Positions 25,560 through 37,010 of a stretch of 64,000 nucleotides of DNA are shown here, piece after piece. Source of the DNA: Tachypleus tridentatus (Eukaryota > Arthropoda > Merostomata > Xiphosura > Limulidae); assembly GCF_004210375.1 (NCBI RefSeq), contig NC_134834.1, forward strand, positions 94,182,170-94,246,169. Reading direction: 5' to 3'. A model generated the notes under the pieces. The model was not told the origin of the DNA and did no database searches. It saw nothing but the letters and a program-made list of their open reading frames with translations. Both the position numbers and the translations under genes were made by a program. Positions within the stretch are counted from its first letter, which is position 1; every line of letters begins with the position of its first letter.

Positions 25560-25770
25560 GTAAGTTTTCACCTTGATAGTAACGTGACGTGCATGTTGAT
25601 AAAGATAAGGCTAGAGTAAATAATGTGAAACAAATCAAGGTTATAGATGAAAACGATAAATTTTACTTACGGTTGAAAATCAAGATAGTGGTTTTACTTA
25701 CCATAAATACCAAGTCAGTTATTCGTGATAAGTTATTCCCCTCGTACAACTTTCTGAGAAGTTAAAAATA

Positions 25771-26165
25771 TATGTAAAAACGGCTCGTTTCGGTTGATAA
25801 TTTTTTTTTTTTTTACGTAGAGGAGCGAACAACTCTAGCAAACATTATATAATTTTATATTATTTTTTTATTATTATTATTTGTTATTATTTTTAATACA
25901 GGTATAAAGGTGTTCCTTTGTATTGGTTTATTTTGGGCTTCAGTTGTTGTTGTTGTATAAGTAAGGCTTCTTTAATTTTGCGCAAAATTATATATTTAAA
26001 CATCTAAGCACGCCCTCTACATTCGGACATTCAGTTCCACAACCCCTTTCAAACATGTGGTCAGTTACCTCTTCCTTTCCTTGTGAACTTGACGATAACC
26101 CAACGAGCCGTTTTTACACATATTTTTTTTCTCTACAAGTGGGTTTTCTCAACATCACTGATTAT
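25771..26165. mobile_element. Penelope-like element fragments flanked by inverted ends
   Basis: Left arm GTAAAAACGGCTCG (25780-25793) and right arm CGAGCCGTTTTTAC (26103-26116) are inverted copies of a Penelope end also seen at 27366-27560. Between them, AGGTATAAAGGTGTTCC (25901-25917) with TATTGGTTTA is the reverse complement of sequence inside the Penelope body at about 28510-28535. No coding capacity survives. Confidence 0.65.
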
Positions 26166-26772
26166 TATTTCTGAGAAGTTGCTTTTAAATACATTTTGTT
26201 TCTTATATATTGACCAGGGTACAAGAATTAAATTTAATTTAAAACTTATATTTAATTTAAATATAGCAACTACGAATCACAATGAAACTTCAAAACTGCT
26301 ATTCGATGTTATCACAATATTTCCAAATCCATGTTCTAAATTTTAACTTTATTTTTTAGAGGGGTAGTGGAGATAACAAGTTAACATTTGGCTAGGCATT
26401 TCATAGACCTGTTCTAAAGCGTGTCGTATTATCGATATACTTGTTTTTAACAATATTCATTGCCAAATATTAATTACCAGATAACACGAACTAGTGCCAT
26501 AATTATTATGTGTTGAATAAAGCATAACTGAATTGTTTATGTTGTACGCTACGAGGTTTTAAATTTCCAATTTTCGGTCGCCTCTGTCGGGTAACACGAA
26601 GCATGTTCACGTTAAACATTGCTTATAACGTAAGAAAAAAGAAATCCGGGTTCGTGTTTTTGTAGTGAAACAGAAATCTTGTAATCATGGGTGACCGCAG
26701 GGGGGGTGTCACTTTCCTCTGGAAAAAAACCGAAAAACATAATTCTTTATTTATTCAACATTATTTAATTTC

Positions 26773-26960
26773 AGCTGTGGGGGCGTTATAACATGACGGT
26801 CAATCCCACTATTCGTTGGTAGGTAAAAGAGTAGCCCAAGAGTTGGCGGTGGGTTATGATGACTAGCTGCCTTCCCTCTAGTCTTACACTGCAAAATTAG
26901 GGACGGCTAGCGCAGATAGCCCTCGAGTAGCTTTGTGCGAAATTCAAAAACAAACAAGCA
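26773..26960 (+). repeat. SINE family A, 5'-truncated
   Basis: Lacks the tRNA-like head; starts at CAGCTGTGGGGGCGTTATAA and runs through body and tail to CAAAAACAAACAAG. It carries a GTAG insertion in the body near 26820. Confidence 0.9.
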
Positions 26961-27365
26961 ACCAATCAACATTATTTAACTGGATTCTTTAGTCATTTCA
27001 CAATTTCACTCTACTTTGTCCTACATGAAATACCTTCTCCTCCTTCCTGCAGTCGCCCATGTTTGTAATTAGTGTATGTTGTTTAATATCTTATCTAACT
27101 TATACAGGACGATTTACGAATTTCATGCGTGTTTTTATTTGTATTAACTTTCATTTGAAAACATTAAATCCGAACGAGCTCGGCCATTTAGTGAAAAACT
27201 TTGATTTGAGAACAAGTTGCGAAACGATTCAACTTAATGAAAATGGATAAAAGCTGTAAATTATATATATATATTCTGTTTATTACTGTTAGTGAAACTG
27301 TCTAGTGTACAAACTATTTTTTGAAGTATTTGAATTATCAAAAGTAAAACAATTGGCATATATTA

Positions 27366-27560
27366 AAGTATATATATGAAAACGGCTGGTATGGATTGAG
27401 AAAATTCTATGTAGAGAAGCGAACAACGTCAGGTTCACAAAGACGACGACCGAAGAAGGTCAAAACGTTGTTCGTTCCACTATATCGAATTTTCTCAATC
27501 CATACCCGCCGTTTTTACACACATATTTTTCTCTACAAGTTGGTTTTCTCGTCATCACGG
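27366..27560. mobile_element. Head-to-head Penelope-like ends (inverted repeat)
   Basis: Left arm AAAACGGCTGGTATGGATTG plus AGAAAATTC (27378-27407) is inverted at 27487-27516 (GAATTTTCTCAATCC then ATACCCGCCGTTTTT). The inner part includes a GACC-GAAGAA-GGTC stem-loop. The outer right part (TCTCTACAAGTTGGTTTTCTCG) is the Penelope end seen near 26135 and 28745. Confidence 0.7.
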
Positions 27561-27784
27561 ATATATTAAAGTGTGTTATAATTACAAACAGAAGTTTCAC
27601 TGTATACACCCAAGTGAACTGTCGGCATATCGCTGCATCGGACTTTTAGGGCCGACTGTTTTGTTAATCTCCAAGGGTTAGATACACCTACGACCTCTCC
27701 CTTCCCCATAAGCAGATATTTGCAATTTTATTTTAATTATTTTATGACACAGGTTGAACAACAATCGATTAATTCAGCCTTACA

Positions 27785-28790
27785 CCCACCACTATACAGG
27801 ATTCACATCTACAGAACACACACTTAGTTTTTTCAATCATGTTAACTCGATGCACCCCAACATTAAGTTCACCTGTGAACAGGAAAAAAACTAACCAAAT
27901 AGCATTTCTTAACCTCAAGATCACTAGAACCCATATTATTCAAAACGGAAATCCACAGAAAAATCACCCATACTGGATTATACATTTCCTGGGACTCAGC
28001 ACATGAAGCAAAACCAAAACTCAACATATTAAGAAACCAAATAAACACAGACACAAAACTATGTTCACCCGATAAAATTAACGATGAAATCAACAAAATA
28101 AAACAACATTTCATTAACAAATTTCCTCAAAACGCCGTAGAAAAAAAATTATACGCATACACCTAGAGCAAAAACAAACTACAAAACCACATATTGTTGC
28201 ATACCGTATGTTCACGACATTAGCGAACAAATAACTAACACTTGAAAAATAAAAACAACACAAACTTGTAGCAAAACACCGCATTCTAGTAAATACCAAA
28301 TTTATTCAAACAACAGGTACAAAACTAAAATCCATACTATGTAAAAACTACACTTACAAACACAACACCAACATAATTTATAAATACAATGCAACAACTG
28401 CCACGACTTCTGTATTGGAGAAACAAGCAGAAAAATTGAAACCAGATACTAAGTATGGAAACAAATATAAACAAACATAAAATCAAAGAAGCCCAACTTA
28501 TACAACTAAAACCAATATAAAGGAACACCTTTATACCTATACTAATTAGTAATCTAACATCCACATGCAACGCCCCTACAATCTTGTACCTGTTTATACT
28601 CTCGTCCCTCAGACATGTGTCCGGCAACGGTCAATTGCAAACTCTTTCTTTATTAATCTGAAGATGACCTAGGAAGATTGAAACATTGTTCTCTGCTTAT
28701 GAATAAAAGTGTTAATACCCATACCAGTCGTTCTGAGATACATTTTTATTTCAAGTGGATTTCTCGTTATCAAGAAATATTTTCCTATGA
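27785..28790 (+). mobile_element. Penelope-like retroelement, 5'-truncated, with GIY-YIG domain
   Basis: Pseudo-coding on the + strand. RT C-terminal pieces (NSMHPNIKFTCEQEKN at about 27848-27895, then FLNLKITRT) are followed by the GIY-YIG endonuclease region NNCHDFCIGETSRKIETR (about 28393-28446), where the usual YIGET reads CIGET. Stops and frameshifts are frequent. The 3' end (GTTAATACCCATACCAG, then TGGATTTCTCG) matches the family ends at 27366-27560. RT plus GIY-YIG is diagnostic of Penelope-like elements. The minus-strand open frames here are shadows of this element. Confidence 0.78.
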
Positions 28791-29037
28791 CTTTTCATAT
28801 TTTCTTTTGTCTTAATCCCCCGTTTCTCAGTTTCCACGGTCTCCATACTTTAATTATGTTGTGTCCAGGTTGCCGAAGCTTATTTGATCTACAAAGAATT
28901 TTAGATTTGGTTACTTAGCGCCCGTAAATGAAACTTTGCATCGTCTTTCTGAAGGCCATATCAGGACTTTGGTGTTGGTGTAATTACCGATAAATCTAAT
29001 GTAAGTTTACACAGTCGTGTTTATTATACAATGTTAG

Positions 29038-29311
29038 TTTGTTTTGAATTTCCCACAAAGCTACTCGAGGGCTATCTGTGTTAGCCGTCCTTAATTTATC
29101 AGTGTAAGACAGACAAGAGGGAAGGCAGCTAGTCATCACTACCCACCGCCAACTCTTGGGCTACTCTTTTACCAACGAATAGTAAGATTGACCGTAACAT
29201 TATAACGCCCCCACGGCCGAAAGGGCGAGCATGTTTTGTGCGGCCGGGATTCGAACCCGCGACCCTCGGATTATGAGTCGAACGTCTTAACACACTTGGC
29301 CATGCCAGGCC
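29038..29311 (-). repeat. SINE family A, full length
   Basis: Complete antisense copy with an intact B-box complement (GGATTCGAACCC). Flanked by TACAATGTTAG (29027-29037) and TACAACGTTAG (29312-29322), an 11-bp target duplication with one mismatch. Confidence 0.93.
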
Positions 29312-29439
29312 TACAACGTTAGTAGCAGCAAACATTTCTTCACGTGGTTAGATAATTATAACAAAGTTAAAACGAAACACCAGATAACTAAATCAAAACA
29401 CCCATTCGTTTTCATTATTATTTTATTCGTGAACATTTT

Positions 29440-29563
29440 GTTCCCCAGTGGCTCAGCGGTATGTCTGCAGACTTACAACGCTAAAAACCGGGTTTCGATA
29501 CCCGTGGTGGCCAGAGCACAGATAGTCCATTTTGTAGCTTTGTGCTTACTTCAAAACAACAAT
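29440..29563 (+). repeat. SINE family B
   Basis: TTCCCCAGTGGCTCAGCGG, GGTTTCGATACCCG, tail CAGATAGTCCATTTTG then TAGCTTTGTGCTTA. Flanked by GTGAACATTTT (29429-29439) and GTAAACATTTT (29564-29574), a target duplication with one mismatch. Confidence 0.9.
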
Positions 29564-29884
29564 GTAAACATTTTTCTGTAGTGCGTTTGAATTAGACACT
29601 CACTGTTTCAAAGTATGTATAATTAAGAAAGTGTATAAGGTTAAGGCAATATGGCTTTTAACACATTATAAATTTTAATATATAAAGATGCCTTTCATTT
29701 TCTCAGAAGGGCTTACTGAAAACTCGTGACATTTTAATATACCTGCTACAGTAAACAACCACTTGAAATGAGCTGATTTGAAGTATGTAGACCTTTTCTC
29801 TCTCGGATTCATATATGAACCAAAAAACCTGATCAATTGACATAGAACTCTATTGCCTGTGCGAACATTCTAGATAAATATAAA

Positions 29885-30527
29885 CATAACAGTACTGTCT
29901 GTTGTCTCTCCATGTGACTACTTATCTATATAACAGTACTGTCTGTTGTCTCTCCATGTGACCTACTTATCTATATAACAGTACTGTCTGTTGTCTCTCC
30001 ATGTGACTACTTATCTATATAACAGTACTGTCTGTTGTCTCTCCATGTGACCTACTTATCTATATAACAGTACTGTCTGTTGTCTCTCCATGTGACTACT
30101 TATCTATATAAGAGTACTGTCTGTTGTCTCTCCATGTGACCTACTTATCTATATAACAGTACTGTCTGTTGTCTCTCCATGTGACTACTTATCTATATAA
30201 TAGTACTGTCTGTTGTCTCTCCATGTGACTACTTATCTATATAATAGTACTGTCTGTTGTCTCTCCATGTGACTACTTATCTATATAATAGTACTGTCTG
30301 TTGTCTCTCCATGTGACCTACTTATCTATATAATAGTACTGTCTGTTGTCTCTCCATGTGACTACTTATCTATATAATAGTACTGTCTGTTGTCTCTCCA
30401 TGTGACCTACTTATCTATATAATAGTACTGTCTGTTGTCTCTCCATGTGACTACTTATCTATATAATAGTACTGTCTGTTGTCTCTCCATGTGACCTACT
30501 TATCTATATAACAGTACTGTCTGTTGG
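29885..30527. repeat. Minisatellite, alternating 44/45-bp units
   Basis: Fourteen full units plus a part unit. AGTACTGTCTGTTGTCTCTC recurs at 29891, 29935, 29980, 30024, 30069, 30113, 30158, 30202, 30246, 30290, 30335, 30379, 30424, 30468 and 30513. Units differ by GTGACTAC versus GTGACCTAC (one base), mostly in alternation, giving an 89-bp dimer. Later units share an ACAG to ATAG change. It ends abruptly at a small transposon fragment. Confidence 0.96.
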
Positions 30528-30805
30528 TATGGTGGTTCATGTGGGGTTTAGATACAAATTTTCGGTTTTGCTGTTTATGCGTGTTGCAGAATTCCATACA
30601 GAGTGGCCATCCATATATCTTGTGTATCCAGTGTATGTGTGTGCTGTCACTAGTATTCTTGCGCTCATGTACCCACGTACTTGTCACAATACTTTCTTCA
30701 AGTGTAAATGGGCTTACATCGGCCATATTTCTCTGAAAAAATATTTATAATACATCCGTAATTGCATATAACATATGAATGGGTAGGGACTTATGGGCCA
30801 CCCTG
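30528..30805 (-). mobile_element. Small TIR transposon fragment, one end lost
   Basis: On the minus strand it starts CAGGGTGGCCCATAAGTCCC and reaches an ATG opening MADVSPFTLEES, a frame that stays open for 76 codons into the minisatellite. The first 110 bp closely match the element at 36474-36706. The other terminus was lost at the minisatellite border. The superfamily is unclear; a TA target suggests Tc1/mariner-like. Confidence 0.65.
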
Positions 30806-30811
30806 TATGAA

Positions 30812-32997
30812 AGAAACAGCAGCAACTCTTCATGTCCTGTAAATATAACCTCCCATCAATCATGAATTCACATAACTTCCCGTCTAGAGAATGGGTACTC
30901 CATCTACTAGAAAATACGTTGTTAATCTCGTACTCAAAGCTCGTGAAAATAAAACATATAACTTACGCTTTCGTCCTTTGGTGCTGAAAGTACATCTACT
31001 TAAAGTTTTTTCGTGAACCTTAATACAAACAAATCTGCCCAGTTTCTTATTCAAACAACAACAAAATGTTAGCACTTTGCATGTTGTGAAAAACAAACAC
31101 GTATAATAGTTACCGCAAGGCATGTGAGTATCAACCAGCCCGGGTAGAGACACGTATAACATTATCTATCCCTTTGTAAGTTTCTTTTCGTTCATGCCCG
31201 TTCTATTTGCTCTTGCTTCCTCGTTGACTCCATTTCATGCGTATACCGAGCCCAGATTCAAGGTCGTTCGAGTTTTGTTCTTGCTTCGTGGTTCCAGGTT
31301 TTGTCGTTAAAATAGAAAATTTATTGAACTAAATCCGTTTACAGTAATCTCTGGTGGTTTGCCAAATACCAAAGGCAAACAGTTTCTAATTAATTATTGT
31401 AATCTTCAGCTTTGAAACGAAAACGTGGTCGAACAAATAAACAGTAGTACAGCCGTTTGTTACTGTATCCAGCTGTTTTTTCTTTTGTTTTGTTTTTCAG
31501 CTTCTCAGGAATTTTTCCACGTATCTATTCTGTTGCGTTTCAATTTGATTTCAAAGATCAAATATTGCAACTGCTCCTTACCTCACCTCAAAGTACCAGA
31601 CATTCCAGTTGAAGTATGGTGCTGCACGTGCTTTTCAATACACTTGTGGTTGTGTAGGAGAGCAGAGATTGTTTCTCTATTATTCACAGTGATGAATCAA
31701 CGCCTTTTTTCACCAAACTCTGTGTGTGTGAACAATGAATTACCATACTAAAGCGAGTGTTATCCGTTCATTTATAATTCTGTAACTGTTAATAAGCTTA
31801 TAATATTTAATATCATGCCTTATGTATTAGGAATGATTTGTTAATCTGCGCATTGTAAAATAATAATAGATAAGTGTTAAATATTCTGTAAAAATGCAGT
31901 TCAGGAAGTAGCATTGATGTGAAGGTTTTAAAAAGAAACTGAAGCTTACTAGCTTGAAATCACGTGACAGCTTCTTTCAATGGTAACGAGTGCTTGAGAG
32001 TCAGATATCAACGGAAGTATTCGTGCTATTAAAAGTCTAAGGTATATTATTTTAACGTTAGCATACTTGTAAGCCACAAATTATTGACGAAGATTGTTAG
32101 AGTAACACACGTAGTTAAAGGGAAACAAGGACTAATAAAAGATTAAGATAGCCAATAGGAAAACAGGATGCAACTACTGTGATACTTAAATTTTAAATAT
32201 AGGATAAAAAGACCAACAAAAAACATACTCAGATAACGACAGAGAACGTTAAAAGAACGGTTTGTTTATCCAGTTGATTTTGTAGTTTCAGAAACAACTT
32301 ACAGAGAATGTGTTGAGGCAAAACTGCTAGATTAATATGTGGCTTTAAACATGCATATTACACAAACAAAATGAAGTTTATTGGACGAAGTAACAAGTTT
32401 GAATTTTTTTTATTGTGTTTTGTCCTGAAATTCCAATTTGGTTATTTCTTAATTGAAAAATGACTTGCACACTAATGAGAATTAAACTTTAAATTCGAGT
32501 GGTGAAACACAGTACAGGTAATACTGTCATGGTTTTATGTATATTGGCTAGGATTCTTTTTTTTTTTTTACAGTAGCTGTCTGTGGCTCATTGACGATAA
32601 ATTCGAACAATAAATGGACAGCACACAATCCACTTGTTTTAATATATATTCAAAGTAATTGAAAGGTATGTATAAGAATTATTTACAGCATAGGAAATCA
32701 CAATTTTATCTAACACTCTAAATTTTATTTTCATGTCAAAAGTTTGCTTGGGCTGATTCGTTTGCGTTAGAATACAAATAACAAGACGAACTATTTTTTT
32801 TCTGCTCTTATTGCTATCGTATTAGTGGGTTATAATAATTGTCTTCTTTTCGTCATATTCAAAACAGACGTGTTCAGTTACTTTGACAAGACAAATTATT
32901 CTCCTTATGTCTGTTAAGCTGTAAAACTCCCTTTAAAATATTGCCCTTTGTTTGATCATTCGCATTCTGGCTAAGTTCACGTTTTTTTCCTGAGTAA
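30812..32997. other. Intronic DNA without recognised repeats
   Basis: Apart from the speculative exon at 31501-31751, nothing is recognised. Confidence 0.45.
31501..31751 (+). CDS. Speculative second exon of the nested membrane protein
   Basis: A long pyrimidine tract ending TGTTTTTCAG (31491-31500) is a textbook acceptor. Joined to the donor at 25560 the phases agree (one base plus two), giving 82 further residues to TAA and a 141-residue total. The piece is cysteine-rich (CNCS, CCTC), with no recognised domain. The join is inference from splice signals and phase alone. Confidence 0.18.
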
Positions 32998-33271
32998 GCT
33001 CAGCATGGCTAGGTGGTTAAGGCGCTTGACTCGTAACCTGAGGGTCGCGGGTTGAAATCCCCGTCACACCAATCATACTCGCCCTTTCAGCCGTGAGGGC
33101 ATTATAATGTGACGACCAATCCCGCTATTCGTTGATAAAAGAGTAGCCCAAGAGTTGGCGGTGGGTGGTGATGACTAGCTGCCTTTCCTCTAGCCTTACA
33201 CTGCTAAATTAGGGAAGGCCAGCGCAGATAGCACTCGTGTAGCTTTGCGCAAAACTCAAAAACAAACCAAA
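32998..33271 (+). repeat. SINE family A, full length
   Basis: GCTCAGCATGGCTAGGTGG to CTCAAAAACAAACC. Flanked by TTTTTCCTGAGTAA and TTTTTCTGAGTAA (33272-33284), a target duplication differing by one base deletion. Confidence 0.9.
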
Positions 33272-36200
33272 TTTTTCTGAGTAATTTACTGGCTTAACTG
33301 CATTTTACTGAACTTCTGGTGTTTTCTCTACTTAATACTGTAGTTTTAACTTGTGCTTGCTTTGTCACTTATTTATACATTAGTCACTAAGGTTTGGAAC
33401 TTTCTGTTAGGTACGCGATCGGCGCTGGTTAAACAAAACCCATTTAAGGTGACGAGAAATATAACGGCGATTCTTGTAACATGACATCCAACAGTATTAG
33501 TAAAGCCCAGACGACAAAGTATTTTGCAAACACAACGTACGACTTGTCCAGGGTTATGCAACCAAACTTGTCATAACTATTGATTTTGAAATTAATTTTA
33601 ACTCTCTTGTTATTAAAAGTAAATTATACATTAAATCACCAACTAAACGAAATAATAACACTTAAACAGTCTTGTATATCCAACAGTTACATGTTGATTC
33701 ATAATCAGTTCAAGAAATCAGATATCCAAAGTTTTGATTTATTTCAAATAATGAAAAAATTCCAACAACGTGTATTTTCGATGGTTTTAATAACATAACA
33801 TTATGTGTAGACGGTCATTCTGCCGATCAGTTGTGACAGTATTGGATGTTTTCAAAAAGAAGTAAAATTTATTTATTGTACTGGTGGTCATGTGAAATGA
33901 CCACAAAACCCTAACATTGCTTCACTGTCTTTAGTGCAATGAGTGTCTGAACAATATAGCAATTCACCATAATGGGTGGTGTTAGTGGGTGCCTAATTTC
34001 CTCCTTTTTTTCGTTACGAAGCGGTGTAACATTTAACCTCTCCAATGGGATCTGAAACATTATTACATATTGATGGGCCTGTTTTATTAAATGCATCACT
34101 TGTGCCTTGCCATCTTATCATTTATTCTTTATCTGGCAGAAATGTATATAGTGTCATTTTTTTTTGTCCAAAACAATAATTAGAGGGGTTTGTTGGCTTT
34201 TATTTATCATTTAAAAAATGCTTGGGGGTATGTTATTGTTGAAACATATTAAACACAGGACAACAAACTTCTTTGGCATCTAAGGCTCATGGTGAGGTTC
34301 GCTTTGAGAATTCCACTCCCACCCCGCATAAAACCTTGAACTCCTTTGAGGCAGTGATTATCTTAGCTAATCGTCTTGGCTTTCTGGAGGAGAAAATTAT
34401 TTTCACGATGAAAGATCAGTGGGTTATGGCTGGCTGGGAAATATTATCCAGACACCTTGTCTTGATTGTTACTTCAAGTTGGAATATTTGAAGTTTCTAA
34501 TGTAGCAATTTATTAAATCTACTCAGATTTGTAACCTCCAGTATAGTCAAGTATTTCAAAATTCTCCTGCTTGTGCACCATGGGTAGTGGGGGTGTAAGG
34601 ACCATGATGGTACTATATGTACATCTGACCCTTTTCTGTGTTAATTGTCAAAGCTCACACATCTCTTAAGTTCAAAGTAGAAGAAAGAGAATTAAATACA
34701 GTGTCTTTAAGATGCTCAGTAAGTTATTGTGGTGAGAAACGTTGGCCTCACCAGTTTTGAAACAGAGGTATGCTTCTATATCGTGTTGTACTACTTTAGT
34801 TCATTTACAGATATCTCTGTGCCTCATCTGAGTTTTATCCTGTGGTAGGAATCTGTGTTTATCCATGGACAGCCCAGTAGAAAATTCAACCTCTACCCAA
34901 TTTTTCTGCCTTTTTTTTTTTTTGGTTGTTTGCAGAGTAGGTAGATTCATCCCATCTGGCATCACATCTAGAATATAAGGCTGTTTACAGTTTTGCTCTA
35001 CGTCTTTGAAATAGTGATTAATCAATTCTGCACTTACTGTTCTAACAGTACCCTAATCTTCAAAAGATATTTCAGTGCCTAAGAGTATGAAAGGGTCAGA
35101 ACTGAGTTTAGGATATATCCTGCAGACATCAATTTCTAACAGACTAACAATATTGTTTTTCATAAGGCTCATGCCTGTGTTTGGCAAATGAGACTTCAAA
35201 GCAACGAGAAATTTGAGATTAAATTCACCTATATTTCTTTCACAGCCAGTTCCACCATTATTGGGGAAAATATTTGAAAGGTGAATGGGATCTACCTTCC
35301 GAGTTGCAACCCAATGGCCAAGAGGTTTTTGTTACACAGAGTATTGTCAACATCATTGAGTACCTCTACCTGTTCTCTTGTCGTTCTGGCCATCAGTGCT
35401 CGAAAAGAATCTCACCTTTTGTTTTAGTCTATAACACACCATTCATTCGGGTGAAACTGAAGCCTTCTTTTTATCCGTTTGGCAACACTTCAGTTGGATA
35501 GGATTACGAGACATTGTCATTTCTACTCTACTTTTCTTAGTCTTCTTCATTTCGTTTAGATTTTATTTAGGAATTATTTCTCAATTTATGCTGTTGACCT
35601 TTGTTGTCCATTTCCCTAAGCTTCGGAAAGATCCAACCTGTTGTTCTGACTAGCTGTCTCTGTAATGTTTTGGAAAGGATGCTTAATGCTTGTCTTGGTT
35701 TGTTGATCTGCCAGTGTGTGAACTGTGTGTCACTAATGTCGTTAAAATAGCACAACGTAGTATGCGAGCAATTACAATATTAGTGACATGCACTCTGTCA
35801 CACACATTGTCAGACATTGCCACTTTCCTCATCTGTCATACACTTTCTGATTTTTTTATTCTTTTTATTTACCTAGACATGATGGCAACAAGTAGGCGGT
35901 ATCACGACGCTGGATTAAAATTAGCCAGAACTCCAATGCTAGATCAGTATACATAAACTCAATTTCGAGTTCTCTACTGAATTTCTGGTACTAACTGAGA
36001 AGTACACTTTTATGAGAACAAGGTATTACTTAGTTGAAGTGTAGGCAAATATAACAAGTTTCATCACCATTCTTGTGAATCGATTCCAGATCAGAGTTGT
36101 AATCTTTTTTACTTTTCCCGGTTTGCCTTTTACAGTTGCAGAAGGAGGAGACGCCACTCTTCAAATAGTACTCTGTCATAAAATACAAGCCTGAGAAAGT

Positions 36201-36473
36201 TTTTTATATGTCCGTATCAGTCGTTTAAATTTCTATAACTGAAAAGGAACTGTTAATAATTTTCCATTTATTTACATATATTATGTACAATATAATGAAT
36301 CTTACAAAGGAAAATGCTAAATACTTACAATAACGACATTATGAGTAAAATGCTATTTAATGAAATTTCGAAATAACTATAGTTTATAAGGAAAGAGTTA
36401 ATTAAACGACTTAACCAATTTTGTATGAGAGTTTAAGAAATTAATTATGCAATTCTGTTTGTTGCCGTATATA
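33272..36473. other. Intronic DNA, several unassigned open frames
   Basis: Frames at 34273-34491, 34801-35025 (minus), 35274-35501 and 35567-35755 (minus) lie in DNA somewhat richer in GC than the surrounding intron. I recognise no domain. An old retroelement or retrocopy is possible. Confidence 0.35.
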
Positions 36474-36706
36474 CAGGGTGGGTGGCCCGTGAGTCCCTAC
36501 CCATCCATATGTTATGTTATATTCAATTACGCATGTATTATAAATTTGTTTCTTGCTTTTTCAGAGAAATATGGCCGATGTAAGCCCATTTACACTTGAA
36601 AATGTCTCACAGAACATAGCGTCGCATAATATTATGCAGCAAGAATGAGGGACAGCACACAGATACATGAGATATATGGATGGGTGGGGACTTACGGGCC
36701 ATCCTG
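36474..36706. mobile_element. 233-bp TIR element with TA target duplication (MITE-like)
   Basis: Ends CAGGGTGGGTGGCCCGTGAG and CTTACGGGCCATCCTG are inverted repeats extending about 35 bp to the CCATATG/ATATGG boxes, with TA on both sides (36472-36473, 36707-36708). It keeps the ATGGCCGATGTAAGCCC start seen in the fragment at 30528-30805, then is deleted to the other end. Confidence 0.78.
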
Positions 36707-37010
36707 TAGTGTTCAAAAGCAAACCTTCAGCTTGTAATAGGTGGGAAGACGTATTCCTTCTTAAAACCAGGAAACGTTAAACAATTTTGACCACTTACGA
36801 GAACGTCAGGTGGTCTGCCAAAAGTCTTCAGTAAATAATTGTATTCCAACCCTTTTTTTGTTTTCAGTTTGACTAAAATCTGATTAATAAGCGCTGTGTC
36901 AGTATGTTTTCGTTACATCTCCGAACTTGTACATAAATCACGTAGAATGCTTTAATCTTGTTTCAAGAATTAATATGTTAGTAAGATTTAGAAGTTTGAT
37001 TTTCCATATA

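Noticed and set aside
27869..28627. Three consecutive minus-strand open frames with hydrophobic products
   Set aside because: They are the antisense shadow of the Penelope-like element, whose RT and GIY-YIG motifs read on the + strand.
29885..30527. Regular repeats reminiscent of a CRISPR array
   Set aside because: Units are contiguous tandem copies with no unique spacers, and the DNA is eukaryotic. It is a minisatellite.
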